A program made the position numbers and the translations under genes. A stretch of 58,347 nucleotides of DNA, from contig JANQQS010000118.1 of assembly GCA_028284955.1 (NCBI GenBank), positions 1-58,347 on the forward strand, given 5' to 3'. Each line of letters opens with the position of its first letter. The first letter of the stretch is position 1. The stretch comes from Myxococcota bacterium. Its GTDB lineage: Bacteria; Myxococcota_A; Polyangia; Polyangiales; Houyiibacteriaceae. Under the pieces are notes generated by a model. That model did not search any database. It had not been told where the DNA came from and worked only from the letters and a program-made list of their open reading frames with translations. Below, piece by piece: positions 26,226 to 38,406 of this stretch.

Positions 26226-26595
26226 CGCCCTGTTCTCCTTGCTCTCGCGGTCCTTCATGCTCTCGAGCTCCGAGAGCGGATCCACGGATGTGCAAGGTGG
26301 TTAGAGCAAACCAAGTGCCACCCAAAAACTCAATCATTCTCGGGTCGGGCATGTGCGTCGAGCGTCGCCTTCGCGAACCGCCCGCGAGCCGTCCATCGAG
26401 TCCAACTCGGGATCTCGACGAACGCCATGGCGGTGATGTTTCAGTATCCAGATTTGGAATGCTTGCTTGAGCCTCTCCGAATCGGTCGAGCCATCGACAT
26501 CATCTCGAATTCCATTTCGTTGCTTGTTCGCCAGCGCAAGATGGATCTGGCGCGTCGCGCTGCCCCATTTCTACGGCGTTCAGAAAAGCTTTCGA
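26226..26595. other. Intergenic region without visible gene
   Basis: This 370-base gap lies between two minus-strand lipoprotein genes. It holds the AAGGAG ribosome-binding site of the PHP protein near its left end. I see no protein-like frame, strong hairpin or repeat; the promoter of the PHP gene is presumably here. Confidence 0.5.
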
Positions 26596-27102
26596 CTAGC
26601 GCCTTGGCCCGATAGGTGAACCGGCCGTGCACATCATTTGGTCGTTGCATTCGGGCTCAGGCGGCGCGACGCACAGAGGAACGGGGCAACGAGTTCTCAT
26701 CAGCCAATCGCTACAGACAGAATTGTACGCTTTGGTGTTTGTTTCGCACTGGGCTTTGGTCATCGGGTAGACGGGGCACAGTGGGCAGCGGCAATCGCGT
26801 TCGGTTCTCGGCGCGGTGCGATGGACGCAGAAGGTACAGTCGTCAGCGCTGCGGCAAGCTCCGGTCCCTGCGTCCGTAGTTGGATCTATACCGGCGTCGG
26901 TCTCGATGGAGGCGTCTTGCGAGGTTGTGCCGGAGTCGCTCGCGCTAGCGTCCGCGCTGCCACTCGAGCCTCCGTCGAGCGTCGTCGAGGCGTCGACCGA
27001 GCCATTGCTGTCATCGTCGCCGCAGCCAACGAAGAGGCCTCCCGCAACGATTGCGAAAGCGCAGAGAAGCTTGTGTGCGAAATAGTTTTCTTGATTGTGC
27101 AT
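26596..27102 (-). CDS. CGDD-type Cys-rich lipoprotein
   Basis: 168 residues. The signal peptide ends at FVGC (Cys27), followed by GDDDSNG and an Asp/Ser/Thr/Gly-rich linker to about residue 80. A small Cys-rich domain follows with CRSADDCTFC, CRCPLCPVYPM and C-x5-C pairs, ending PIGPRR. It resembles the lipoprotein at 13771-14301 in design but not obviously in the details of the Cys-rich domain. The start at 27102 is chosen because GGAAG lies seven bases upstream and the signal peptide is then normal; an upstream in-frame start at 27138 is less likely. Surface role unknown. Confidence 0.75.
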   Translation of the reverse strand: MHNQENYFAHKLLCAFAIVAGGLFVGCGDDDSNGSVDASTTLDGGSSGSADASASDSGTTSQDASIETDAGIDPTTDAGTGACRSADDCTFCVHRTAPRTERDCRCPLCPVYPMTKAQCETNTKAYNSVCSDWLMRTRCPVPLCVAPPEPECNDQMMCTAGSPIGPRR

Positions 27103-27243
27103 CGGATACTTCCAGGTCTGTGGACCCAGCCTGACCATGCGACCCGAGAGTCTTGCGTCGGCTGGATTCGGGCATCCGAATAGATTAGCAGTCGTGCGAT
27201 CGGGCGGTTAATCGCTGAACACCGAAGTGTTCGGTGGCCTACA

Positions 27244-28122
27244 CTATTGGCAATATCCCACTTCTCGGCTGCCTACGAAAAACGATGGACTCGTGCGCTC
27301 GCATTCGCGCCCCGAGGGGCATGCTGCGTTGCGGTCGCTCGCGTTGGGTTGACACCAGAAGCGGCAGGTCGAACGGCCGCTCGGCGTAGACACGCAATCG
27401 GCGCCAGCTTCGCAATCGACGTCGCTCGAACAGCGTTCGCCGGCTTTCTTGGAACCGTGTTCAAAACACGTAGTCGCGTGTTTGTCGACTCCATCATCGT
27501 TGTAGCGCACCACGTCGCAGTCTGTGCCCGCGGGGCAATCGAGGCGTCCATCCAAAAAGTCACATTCGGTGGTGCAGTAGTGGGCGCCGGTGCGGCGAGC
27601 GTTCCCGCCGGCGCCCAATACAATCGGTACGCAGCCGCTCGTTGTCCCGGAGCATTGGCTTGCGGGAGAGCAATAGCGCGAGCACAGTTTGATATTCGGG
27701 CCGGCGCCAATGCAGCCAAAGCCCCGCGCGCATTCCGCGTCGCTGGTGCAGACTTTGGCTTGCGTTCCGGCTGGATCGGTATCTGTGCACCGGGCTTCCA
27801 GCACGTTCGGCGATACCCCGTTTGAGGGGGCTCCTCCATCTGTGGCCGAGCCACTCGGGGGGACCAGGCGGCATGCTTGATTCGCGGCGCATATCGTCTG
27901 CGCAATCAAATCGTCAATGGTGCAATCGACCTCTCGCACGCCGATTCCGCCGTCTGTTGCGACGCCACCGTCGCCGATCGGTCCCACTCCAAACGGTCCC
28001 GCGGTGCCCGGCAAGGCGCTTGAACCAGCCGGCACCGGGGTGCCAACGCGACCCCCACTGTCGGCGCACGCGGTCGTCAGGATGAACACCGCAGGTAGAA
28101 CGATTCGATTCGGGGCAAACAT
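27244..28122 (-). CDS. Cys-rich lipoprotein, unknown
   Basis: 292 residues. The signal peptide ends at TTAC (Cys19), with Ala at +2 and Asp at +3. A Gly/Pro/Ala-rich linker (20-65) leads to a Cys-rich exterior domain with repeating C-T-S-D-A-E-C and C-S-S-D-V-D-C-E-A-G-A-D-C patterns, around twenty cysteines in all. Such x-D-x-x-C repeats are common in secreted proteins of Myxococcota-like bacteria; no catalytic motif is evident. ATG 28122 is preferred because GGAG lies nine bases upstream; ATG 28137 in the same frame is the alternative. It is divergent from the atp operon, sharing a 223-base upstream region. Confidence 0.78.
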   Translation of the reverse strand: MFAPNRIVLPAVFILTTACADSGGRVGTPVPAGSSALPGTAGPFGVGPIGDGGVATDGGIGVREVDCTIDDLIAQTICAANQACRLVPPSGSATDGGAPSNGVSPNVLEARCTDTDPAGTQAKVCTSDAECARGFGCIGAGPNIKLCSRYCSPASQCSGTTSGCVPIVLGAGGNARRTGAHYCTTECDFLDGRLDCPAGTDCDVVRYNDDGVDKHATTCFEHGSKKAGERCSSDVDCEAGADCVSTPSGRSTCRFWCQPNASDRNAACPSGRECERTSPSFFVGSREVGYCQ

Positions 28123-28345
28123 GCGAAATAACTCCATTGCGATGACGTGACCGCGAATGCTCGAAGTGTACGAAGCGAGGGAACTGCTCGCCAGGCGGGC
28201 GGCGCGAGGAACGCCTGAGCCGCCTATGTGGAACCGGGCCATGATGCAGCTTGACGGGCATCGGCTCGCTTGCTAGGTCCTGCGCGAATTAGCCGGGTAA
28301 TTTAGCCGGCGCGCGTAACTCCACGCCCTCAAAGGCACCGCCGCG

Positions 28346-28813
28346 ATGCACCCATTATCCATTGTGCTGTTGAGCGAAGGGTCAATTATTGATCTGGATG
28401 GCACGCTGTTTTTGCAGCTGGGCTTATTCTTTGTCGCATTCCTCGTGCTTCGCAGCTTGATTTTTAAGCCCATGGTGCGTCTTTTCGAAGCGCGCGAACA
28501 AGCGATCGACGGTGCCCGCGAGGAAGCGAAACAGCTGAGCGAGAAGGCGGACGACACCGGACACGCGTTCGACGAACAGATGCGTTCGGTACGGCTATCA
28601 GCTCAGAAAGAACGCGAGCGTCTTCGTCAGGACGGTCTCAAGTTGGAGCGCGAGACACTCGAGCGAGTCCGTCGGCACACTCAGTTGCAGCTCGAGGAGG
28701 CTGAGGCCCGCGTAGCGAGCGATGGTGAACGACTGCGTCGCGAGCTTGCTGCCAGAGTGCCCGTGCTCGCGAATCAAATCGCCTCCAGACTCTTGCACCG
28801 GGAGGTCCCGTGA
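28346..28813 (+). CDS. atpF': ATP synthase F0 subunit b'
   Basis: 155 residues: one N-terminal membrane helix (about 17-40) followed by a long charged helix rich in Arg, Glu and Gln, the layout of the peripheral stalk. The A-R-E-Q-A-I-D-G-A region is typical of the b/b' family. With the longer b subunit encoded next, it would form a b-b' heterodimeric stator. The gene opens the atp cluster; genes for subunits a and c are not nearby, an arrangement also known from some Deltaproteobacteria such as Geobacter. Its last four bases form a GTGA overlap with the next gene. Confidence 0.88.
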   Translation: MHPLSIVLLSEGSIIDLDGTLFLQLGLFFVAFLVLRSLIFKPMVRLFEAREQAIDGAREEAKQLSEKADDTGHAFDEQMRSVRLSAQKERERLRQDGLKLERETLERVRRHTQLQLEEAEARVASDGERLRRELAARVPVLANQIASRLLHREVP

Positions 28814-29595
28814 ACGACGCAGGCACACCGGCGACAGGTGCGATGAGCAACACGGCCATCGCCATGGCGGTATCGATCGCCGCAATAGGGTTTTTCGTGG
28901 TGCAGTTCGCGGCGGTAGATTCGTCGTTCGCTCAACATGAGCCAGCCGTGGGTGGTGAGACGGGCATTCATGGCGGAGCCTCGTCCGAGGAGGCGGAGCG
29001 TCACGGCGAACATCACGGGCTCTTGGGGCCAAACTATTCGTTTTGGGAACGGGTGCAGCCAGTTCTCAAGAACACCGAATTTCAGGGGTCCGTATTCAAC
29101 TTCGGTCTGCTGCTGGTGCTGATCGTGTACTTCGGACGCAAACCGATTCGGCGCTTCCTCGTTTCGCGGCGGCGCGAAATCGAAGACAACCTGGCTGAAG
29201 CGCAGCGGCTCAAAGCGGAAGCGGAGGCAAAAGCAAACGCCTATGCGCTTAGGCTAGAGCGCCTCGATGCAGAGCTGGAGCAGCTGCGAGCCGACATGGT
29301 GAAGGCGGGAGAGGCAGATCGGGAACGCATCGTGGTTGAAGCGGAGGCCAAGGCCGCGCGGATGCGAAAAGAAACACAGTTTTTGATCGATCAGCGCATG
29401 AAGCAGCTGCGAGAAGATTTGCAGCGATTTGCTGTCGACGCGGCGATCGAAGCGGCGGGGCGGGTTCTTCAGCAAGAAACGACGTCGACGGATCAGCAGC
29501 GGTTGGCCGACGCCTACGTGAAGCGTCTGGTGGAGCTTACGGGTGTCACGCCGACGAACTCGATGATTCCGCCCGACGGGGAGGCGTCGTCGTGA
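28810..29595 (+). CDS. atpF: ATP synthase F0 subunit b
   Basis: 261 residues, about 100 longer than a typical b subunit. The N-terminus carries an extra hydrophobic segment (about 14-40) and a His/Glu-rich region before the canonical membrane helix (about 95-110). The long charged stalk helix and a C-terminal dimer region follow. The first hydrophobic segment could be a cleaved signal or a second membrane anchor. GTG 28810 overlaps the stop of the b' gene (GTGA), and the end overlaps the atpH start in the same way, so translation is probably coupled through the three genes. Confidence 0.88.
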   Translation: MNDAGTPATGAMSNTAIAMAVSIAAIGFFVVQFAAVDSSFAQHEPAVGGETGIHGGASSEEAERHGEHHGLLGPNYSFWERVQPVLKNTEFQGSVFNFGLLLVLIVYFGRKPIRRFLVSRRREIEDNLAEAQRLKAEAEAKANAYALRLERLDAELEQLRADMVKAGEADRERIVVEAEAKAARMRKETQFLIDQRMKQLREDLQRFAVDAAIEAAGRVLQQETTSTDQQRLADAYVKRLVELTGVTPTNSMIPPDGEASS

Positions 29596-30134
29596 GTTCC
29601 TTGGCGCTGGGGCGGCGATATGCCAAAGCTTTGATCGGTCTAGCGGAAGAGGCGGGAAGTGTAGACGCCGTGGGCCAGGAGCTGCGCGCGTTCTGCGCGG
29701 TATGGAACGAAAGCAAGGAGCTGCGGGAACTTTTTGAAAACCCAGCGATTCCTGCAGATGCGAGCCGGCAAGTATTGGCAAAGCTGGCCGAGCGGTTGAG
29801 GCTATCGGGCCCGGTGCGTAACGCGCTGTTCATTCTCGCCGACCGTAAACGCCTTCGCTTTGTGCCGGAAGTCACAGAGGCATTTCAAAACCTGAGCGAA
29901 GCGCGCGGAGGTCAAGTTCGTGCCACCGTGACGACCGCAACCGAGCTACCGGAGAGTTTTTTTGGCCGGCTGCGACGCACGTTGCACGAGGCAACGGGCA
30001 AAGAGGTGGTGCTCACCCAGCGTGTAGATCCGTCGCTCGTCGCTGGCGTGGTCGCCCAGGTTGGGGGCAAGGTGTTCGACGGGAGCGTACGCAACCGTCT
30101 TCAAGAGATGAAAGAGGAGCTACGGGCTCTCTGA
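29592..30134 (+). CDS. atpH: ATP synthase F1 subunit delta
   Basis: 180 residues, normal for the delta subunit that links the F1 head to the b stalk. It begins S-S-L-A-L-G-R-R-Y-A-K-A-L and has the C-terminal V-D-P-S-L-V-A-G-V-V-A-Q-V-G-G-K-V-F-D-G-S motif, the best-conserved part of the family. GTG at 29592 overlaps the stop codon of atpF. The gap to atpA is 15 bases. Confidence 0.94.
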   Translation: MSSLALGRRYAKALIGLAEEAGSVDAVGQELRAFCAVWNESKELRELFENPAIPADASRQVLAKLAERLRLSGPVRNALFILADRKRLRFVPEVTEAFQNLSEARGGQVRATVTTATELPESFFGRLRRTLHEATGKEVVLTQRVDPSLVAGVVAQVGGKVFDGSVRNRLQEMKEELRAL

Positions 30135-31802
<1,668 letters not shown>

Positions 31803-31805
31803 TCG

Positions 31806-32678
31806 ATGGCCAGCCTGAAGGACATTCGCAAGCGCATCGGGAGCGTCAAAAACACGCAGAAGATCACCCGAGCGATGAAGCTCGTGGCGGCGGCGCGGTT
31901 GCGCAAAGCGCAGCAAAACATATTGGAGCTTCGACCCTACGCAGTGAAGACGATGGAGGTGCTCAGCGCAGTTGCCGCGCGGGCAGGCGAGAACGAAGAA
32001 GTTCATCCGCTCCTCGCGCGCAGGCCGCCGAAATCCACCATGCTTGTGGTGCTGAGCAGCGATCGAGGCCTAGCCGGAGCCTTCAACGCCAGCATCTGCA
32101 AAAAGGCGCACCAAAAATGGCGCGAGCTTGAGTCGGAAGGGAGCGAGGTGTGCTTTTCGGTGGTGGGCCGAAAAGGGCGAGATTATCTAAAGCGCCGCGG
32201 CGCGGATATTCGTCACGAGTTCACCGGCGTGTTCGAAGACCTTTCCCCGGAGCGTGCGGGAGACATCGGTCGCTACATTGTCGACCAGTACGTTCGTGAA
32301 GAGTCCGGCTTGGACGCTTGCTACCTCGTCTACAACGAATTCAAGAGCGCGATCAGTCAAGACGTGGTGATTGAACCATTGCTTCCCATTACCCCCACCG
32401 AGCTCAGCGAAGACCAAATGGGCGACTTTCTGTACGAGCCCGACAAAACTGCGCTGCTTGATACGCTCCTTCCTATGTACGTGGACATCGAGGTGTACCG
32501 CGCGTTGCTCGAGTCGGTAGCTTCCGAGCACGGCGCCCGGATGACAGCAATGGACGCAGCGACCAACAACGCGAGCGACATGATCGGCAAACTCACGCTG
32601 CAGTTCAACCGCGCTCGCCAAGCCGCGATCACCAAAGAGTTAATGGAAATCATCGGCGGCGCCGAGGCGCTGCGCTGA
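31806..32678 (+). CDS. atpG: ATP synthase F1 subunit gamma
   Basis: 290 residues, normal length. The N-terminal A-S-L-K-D-I-R-K-R-I-G-S-V-K-N-T-Q-K-I-T block and the C-terminal A-M-D-A-A-T-N-N-A-S-D-M-I-G-K-L-T-L-Q-F-N-R-A-R-Q pattern form the rotating coiled-coil shaft. It starts three bases after the atpA stop codon. Instead of atpD next, the sequence runs into a GC-rich repeat array 11 bases downstream and an opposite-strand kinase gene. Confidence 0.97.
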   Translation: MASLKDIRKRIGSVKNTQKITRAMKLVAAARLRKAQQNILELRPYAVKTMEVLSAVAARAGENEEVHPLLARRPPKSTMLVVLSSDRGLAGAFNASICKKAHQKWRELESEGSEVCFSVVGRKGRDYLKRRGADIRHEFTGVFEDLSPERAGDIGRYIVDQYVREESGLDACYLVYNEFKSAISQDVVIEPLLPITPTELSEDQMGDFLYEPDKTALLDTLLPMYVDIEVYRALLESVASEHGARMTAMDAATNNASDMIGKLTLQFNRARQAAITKELMEIIGGAEALR

Positions 32679-32689
32679 TTTAATTAGGG

Positions 32690-33425
32690 TCTGGCACCCA
32701 GACCCTCTCGTCGGGGTACGACCCCGCCGATTCACCCAAACTCCCCCGCCAGGAACCACGTGACATGGTTACGTGGGGTCGAACTGCCGGGGCCCCGCCG
32801 CTTCGCGGTGGGGCGGACGCGAAGCGGCCGGCGTCGGGAGGGGGGACCCGGTCGGGTCGTACCCGACTGGGGGGAGGGGCTGCGGCCAGCCCCTCCGGAG
32901 AAACGCAGTGCACCCAAACCCTCTCGTCGGGGTACGACCCCGCCGATTCACCCAAGCTCCCCCGCCAGGAAGCACGTAACCAGGTTTCGTTGTGCAGAAC
33001 TGCGGTAGCGGATCCGAGGTGTTGTCTTCGATCCGAGTCTTGTCCCACCGCGAAGCCCAACGTAACCGGGGCCCCGTCGCGCAGCGATGGGGCGGCCGCG
33101 CAAGCGGCCGGCGTCGGGAGGGGGGCCCCCGCGGCTGTTTTGTTTGAGGGTTTGGCACCCAAACCCTCTCGTCGGGGTACGACCCCGCCGATTCACCCAA
33201 GCTCCCCCGCCAGGAGGCACGTCACCTGGTTTCGTTGTGCAGAACTGCGGTAGCGGATTCGAGGTGTTGTCTTCGATCCGAGTCTTGTCCCACCGCTGAA
33301 GCCCAACGTAACCGGGGCCCCGTCGCGCAGCGATGGGGCGGCCGCGACAGCGGCCGGCGTCGGGAGGGGGGCCCCGCGGAATTGTATTCCGCGGGGGGAG
33401 GGGCTGCGGTCAGCCCCTCCAGAAA
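32690..33425. repeat. Array of GC-rich nested palindromic repeats within the atp locus
   Basis: Three modules recur. Module A (ACCCTCTCGTCGGGGTACGA and on to CACGT) begins at 32702, 32918 and 33163. Module B (GGGGCCCCG to CGGGAGGGGGG) begins at about 32789, 33068 and 33313. Module C (GGGGAGGGGCTGCGG with CAGCCCCTCC) ends at 32896 and 33420. Positions 32918-33129 and 33163-33375 are almost identical direct repeats of about 212 bases. Many self-complementary units are nested inside, for example CCGCGGAATTG with TATTCCGCGG. A 45-nt part matches the left edge of the window exactly in reverse orientation. All reading frames here translate the repeat and are not genes. It fills the space between atpG and the kinase gene. 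Confidence 0.92.
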
Positions 33426-33426
33426 C

Positions 33427-34638
33427 TTAGAACTGAGCGATGAGCATACCGCCGGCGATGGCGACGGCGATGCCCAGGCCGAAGCATAGGATGAGGGCGG
33501 TTTTGGAGAGCGGGGGGCGTTCGTTCTGAATCGCGATTTCTCGGGAGTCGCGCATCAATGGAGGTAGCTCGCCGCGAGCCGATTCGCTTTCTCGGAGCAG
33601 CGGCTCGACTTGGTGGGATGCTACCAGGGCGCGTGTGCTGCTTGGAGGAATGAGCGTGCTTGCTCGCCGTGTTCCCGTGATCATGAGCTCTTCGCAGCGG
33701 TCGTCGGAAACATGTGGGAGCAAGGCTTCGATGACCTCCATCATTGAAGCGAATCGGTCGGACGGTAGTTTTTCAAGTGTGCGGAGCACGATGTCGCGCA
33801 GCGCTTCGGGAATCGGCGTCCCGGAGGGGCTGGTGAGTGGTGGCACGGGTTCGTGCACGTGTGCAGAGAACACACGAATCGGCTGGCGATGTTCAAACGG
33901 CAGCCGTCCGCAGAGCATTCGGTACAGCAGGATGCCGAACGCATAGATATCCGTACGCGTGTCGACGGGCGCGCCTTGAATCTGCTCGGGCGCCATGTAG
34001 TTGGGCGAACCTAGGAACTGGCCCTTTTGAGTGACGCTCTCTTCGGACGAAAGGTTTTTGGCGAGACCAAAGTCGAGCACTTTCACGAGTTCGTCGGGGG
34101 TGCCCCGATCGGTCAGCACGATGTTGGCGGGTTTCAAGTCGCGGTGCACGATATTGAGCGCATGGGCCGCGTGAAGGGCTTGGGCGACCTGCAGCGCGAC
34201 GCGCGCAGCCACTCCAGCGTCGAGCGCGCCTTTGTGCGCGAGCACGTCGGCCAAGGTGGGGCCTTCGACCAGCTCCATGGCGATAAAGTAGAGCCCTCGA
34301 TCGGTTTTCCCGTGGTCGAAGACACGAACAATATTGCGATGACGCAATTCCGCGGCGATGGACACTTCGATTGAAAACCGAGCATGAAATTCTGCCTCGT
34401 CCCCAGCTGCAGGAATGCTGGGGTCAAGAATCTTGAGCGCTACATCAATGCCACGTTTGAGGTCGACTGCGTGATAGACCCGGCCCATGCCGCCTTTGGC
34501 GATCAGCCGAAGCACTGTGAATCGGCCGTTGAGCTCTCGGCCGACGAGCGGGTCGGGCCGGCTTTCGAGGCTCGTGTTTTGCTCAGAAACGATGTGCACG
34601 AGGGGTACGGCGTGGCCGCAACACCTTATGCGGCGCAC
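33427..34638 (-). CDS. Hanks-type Ser/Thr protein kinase with C-terminal membrane anchor
   Basis: Up to 403 residues. Kinase motifs in order: A-K-G-G-M-G-R-V-Y (47-55; Ala replaces the first Gly of the loop), catalytic Lys69 (VALK), HRDLKPAN (165-172), DFG (189-191) and SPNYMAPE (211-218). A Ser/Arg-rich linker follows and a single membrane helix near the end (379-401), so the kinase faces the cytoplasm on a C-terminal anchor with almost nothing outside. There is no sensor domain. It lies opposite to and inside the atp gene order. The start is uncertain: GTG 34638 or GTG 34599, neither with a good Shine-Dalgarno. Targets are unknown; neighbouring ATP synthase subunits are a speculative possibility. 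Confidence 0.9.
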   Translation of the reverse strand: MRRIRCCGHAVPLVHIVSEQNTSLESRPDPLVGRELNGRFTVLRLIAKGGMGRVYHAVDLKRGIDVALKILDPSIPAAGDEAEFHARFSIEVSIAAELRHRNIVRVFDHGKTDRGLYFIAMELVEGPTLADVLAHKGALDAGVAARVALQVAQALHAAHALNIVHRDLKPANIVLTDRGTPDELVKVLDFGLAKNLSSEESVTQKGQFLGSPNYMAPEQIQGAPVDTRTDIYAFGILLYRMLCGRLPFEHRQPIRVFSAHVHEPVPPLTSPSGTPIPEALRDIVLRTLEKLPSDRFASMMEVIEALLPHVSDDRCEELMITGTRRASTLIPPSSTRALVASHQVEPLLRESESARGELPPLMRDSREIAIQNERPPLSKTALILCFGLGIAVAIAGGMLIAQF

Positions 34639-34717
34639 CTATACAGTCTTCATGACTGGCTGCGCGGCGGCAAGCTTGACCGCCAAGGATTTGCCGCAGA
34701 GTGTCGTTCGCGCGGAG

Positions 34718-34751
34718 TTTTTTTGCGGTTTTTCAGCGTTTTTTGCGTTTT
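34718..34751. promoter_or_regulatory. Phased T-tracts (likely intrinsically curved DNA)
   Basis: Four T-runs (34718-34724, 34729-34733, 34739-34744, 34748-34751) have centres about 10, 10 and 8 bases apart, close to the helical repeat. Phased A/T-tracts bend DNA. The site sits in the 272-base divergent region between the kinase gene and atpD, a place where bending could affect both promoters. I cannot assign exact -35/-10 boxes. Confidence 0.6.
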
Positions 34752-34772
34752 GGGAGCCGTGCATGACGTTGA

Positions 34773-36347
<1,575 letters not shown>

Positions 36348-36350
36348 TCT

Positions 36351-36764
36351 ATGGCCACCGAAAAGCTCACGTTGGAAGTTGCGACACCTCGAGGGCTCGC
36401 GCTTCGCACCGAAACAGATTCCGTGCAGGCGCCTGGCGTCCAGGGCGAGTTTGGGGTGCTTCCGGGCCATTTGCCCGTGCTCTCGGCGTTGCAGTCAGGG
36501 GTGTTGAGCTATCGGGAGGGACAGGCCACCAAACGAGTCGCCATCGGCCCCGGCTTTGCGCAGGCGGAAGCCGAAAAGGTGCTGATCTTGACAGAGCTCT
36601 TTGCGCGAGCCGATGAAGTGGATGCCGAGACGGCTCGCGAAGAACGAAACAAGGCGGAACAAGCGCTTGCGTCGTTTGATGAGCCGCACGAAGGGCCCGA
36701 CCATCGCGAGCTGAAACGCGACTTAGATTGGGCGCAAGCCCGGCTCGACATTCTTGAATCGTAG
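36351..36764 (+). CDS. atpC: ATP synthase F1 subunit epsilon
   Basis: 137 residues, normal length. The beta-sandwich N-terminal domain (L-T-L-E-V-A-T-P-R-G, then GEFGVLPGHLPVLSAL) is followed by a two-helix C-terminal domain (about 88-137) rich in Ala, Glu and Arg, which in other species can inhibit ATP hydrolysis. It sits three bases after atpD and ends the atp cluster. The next gene converges on it after 69 bases, a gap without a clear terminator. Confidence 0.95.
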   Translation: MATEKLTLEVATPRGLALRTETDSVQAPGVQGEFGVLPGHLPVLSALQSGVLSYREGQATKRVAIGPGFAQAEAEKVLILTELFARADEVDAETAREERNKAEQALASFDEPHEGPDHRELKRDLDWAQARLDILES

Positions 36765-36833
36765 GCACGATGCGAATCGCAAACACGGCTGGAGCCGCTG
36801 GCTTGGTGCGAATATGCGCGCGGCGCGGCAATC

Positions 36834-38339
36834 TTAGCGGGGCGGATGCGTGCCACGAACGAGGGCGCGCATTTCTTGTTCCTGGCGAACGCGGTTGTCC
36901 TCCTCTGGGGCATAGCGATTGGCCTTGATGTACGCCGCGAGGGCCGCGTGTGGCTCACCGCGCCGACGGTGATCTCCGCCGACGAAACGGTAGAAGTCGA
37001 AGCGAACGGTGGTTTGCGTCAAGGCAATCCACATGAACGCCATCGAGAGAGCTGAGCCGGCGATCCACGCCATGGCTGCACGGCGAGCGAGCTTGCGTGT
37101 GAACAGTGTCAGCATGACGACGCCGATGAGCGTTCCTGCAACCAATAAGCCGGCGGTGAACGCGCCAGGTAGGTCAATCGACGCGCCCAGCGCGGCGGAC
37201 ACGATCGCGACGAGAATAGCGAAGATAGTGATTTCGAAAGAGTCGTCCGGCTTGTGTGGTTGTGATCGTTCCGCGATTTTGTGCGCGATGAAGCGAGCTG
37301 GCACGGTACATGTGCTCGCGATCCACGACAGCATCGAAGCAGGAAAGAAGTAACTCGCGGCGCAAAGCATCATATAGTAGCTGAACCAGCCGATGTTCAG
37401 GTCGAGGAGCTCGGTTCCGGCGTGAAACAAAATCGCAGCCGCGCCAAACATCAACTTGAACCCAAACATCAACTTGAGCCAGATACGGCCCGCGCCTCCT
37501 GTTCGATTCAATGACTCTGTTCGATGCAATAGCGGAGCCGCGGCGTAGCCGGACGCAATCAGGAGTTGACCAAAAACCGTCGCTTTGCCGAGAAGCCTCC
37601 AGAGCTGTGTGCGATCGAAGCCGGCTGATAGCCACCACTGCTCCAGCGCCATCACTGCTTCGCTTGATCGCCCAAGACGCATGAGGGCGTCGCCTTGCCA
37701 CCATTGGGGCTCAAGTTTGTGGATCGCGGCAAACACATAGACGATGGAGAACGTAAGCCCTAAGACAGCGAACGAAGCGCGCGTTTCGTGAGCTTCCGTT
37801 TGGCGCGCCGCGGCAGCATTCGAAACCGACGAGCGCGCGGCAAGTACTTGTTCCGCAGGCGTCATCGGAAAAAAGATTCCGCAGAGCAATACCAACGAGA
37901 GCAAGTAGTGGTGCTGGTAGCTGTCGAGCATGCTCATGGTCCAGCCATAGGTGTAGAGGCCCGCGAGCAGTGCCATCAGAGCGCGATGAGGACGCGTGCA
38001 CGCCATGCCTAGAGCGATCAGTCCGCACAAACATTGAACTCCGATATAGAGAGCGGGCGTGGGCAGTGGCGCTACGGCATCGAGCCATTCGAAATGTGCA
38101 ACGTTGAAGCCTCCTGCGCCGTAGCGGCCCGCATGCGGCACGAGCTCAATCCAACAATCAAACGCCAGCAGGAGCAACAGACCGCGCAACAGCACGTAGG
38201 GGCGAATGGGGTCATGGCTACCGAGCAAGTAGTTGGAGAAAAAAGTGAACGATGCGCGGCGGTGCGAGTCAGTGCGGTCGGTCGAGGTTGCGCTATCGTT
38301 TTCCTGAGGCATTCGCGGCAAGACTGATGTACTCTGCAT
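36834..38339 (-). CDS. HTTM-like integral membrane protein (vitamin K-dependent gamma-carboxylase-like)
   Basis: About 501 residues with roughly ten hydrophobic segments. The sequence R-P-Y-V-L-L-R-G-L-L-L-L near the start, the G-G-F-N-V-A-H-F-E-W loop, S-M-L-D-S-Y-Q-H-H-Y and I-H-K-L-E-P-Q-W-W-Q-G fit the HTTM (horizontally transferred transmembrane) domain related to vitamin K-dependent gamma-glutamyl carboxylase. Bacterial members are mostly uncharacterised. A cytosolic C-terminal tail is rich in Arg and Glu. A 15-bp-scale duplication gives L-K-L-M-F-G-F-K-L-M-F-G. The start is either ATG 38339 or ATG 38312. It diverges from the lipoprotein gene to its right. Confidence 0.75.
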   Translation of the reverse strand: MQSTSVLPRMPQENDSATSTDRTDSHRRASFTFFSNYLLGSHDPIRPYVLLRGLLLLLAFDCWIELVPHAGRYGAGGFNVAHFEWLDAVAPLPTPALYIGVQCLCGLIALGMACTRPHRALMALLAGLYTYGWTMSMLDSYQHHYLLSLVLLCGIFFPMTPAEQVLAARSSVSNAAAARQTEAHETRASFAVLGLTFSIVYVFAAIHKLEPQWWQGDALMRLGRSSEAVMALEQWWLSAGFDRTQLWRLLGKATVFGQLLIASGYAAAPLLHRTESLNRTGGAGRIWLKLMFGFKLMFGAAAILFHAGTELLDLNIGWFSYYMMLCAASYFFPASMLSWIASTCTVPARFIAHKIAERSQPHKPDDSFEITIFAILVAIVSAALGASIDLPGAFTAGLLVAGTLIGVVMLTLFTRKLARRAAMAWIAGSALSMAFMWIALTQTTVRFDFYRFVGGDHRRRGEPHAALAAYIKANRYAPEEDNRVRQEQEMRALVRGTHPPR

Positions 38340-38406
38340 TTTGTTGCTTGGCGAACTGCCGGACATCATCGAAGATGAAGCCGTGCACGAGGCACCTCTT
38401 GCGTGG

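Noticed and set aside
32680-33299. Several overlapping reading frames of 60-160 codons in the repeat array
   Set aside because: They translate the palindromic modules in all frames (repeated GESAGSYPDERVWV-type strings) and have no ribosome-binding sites.
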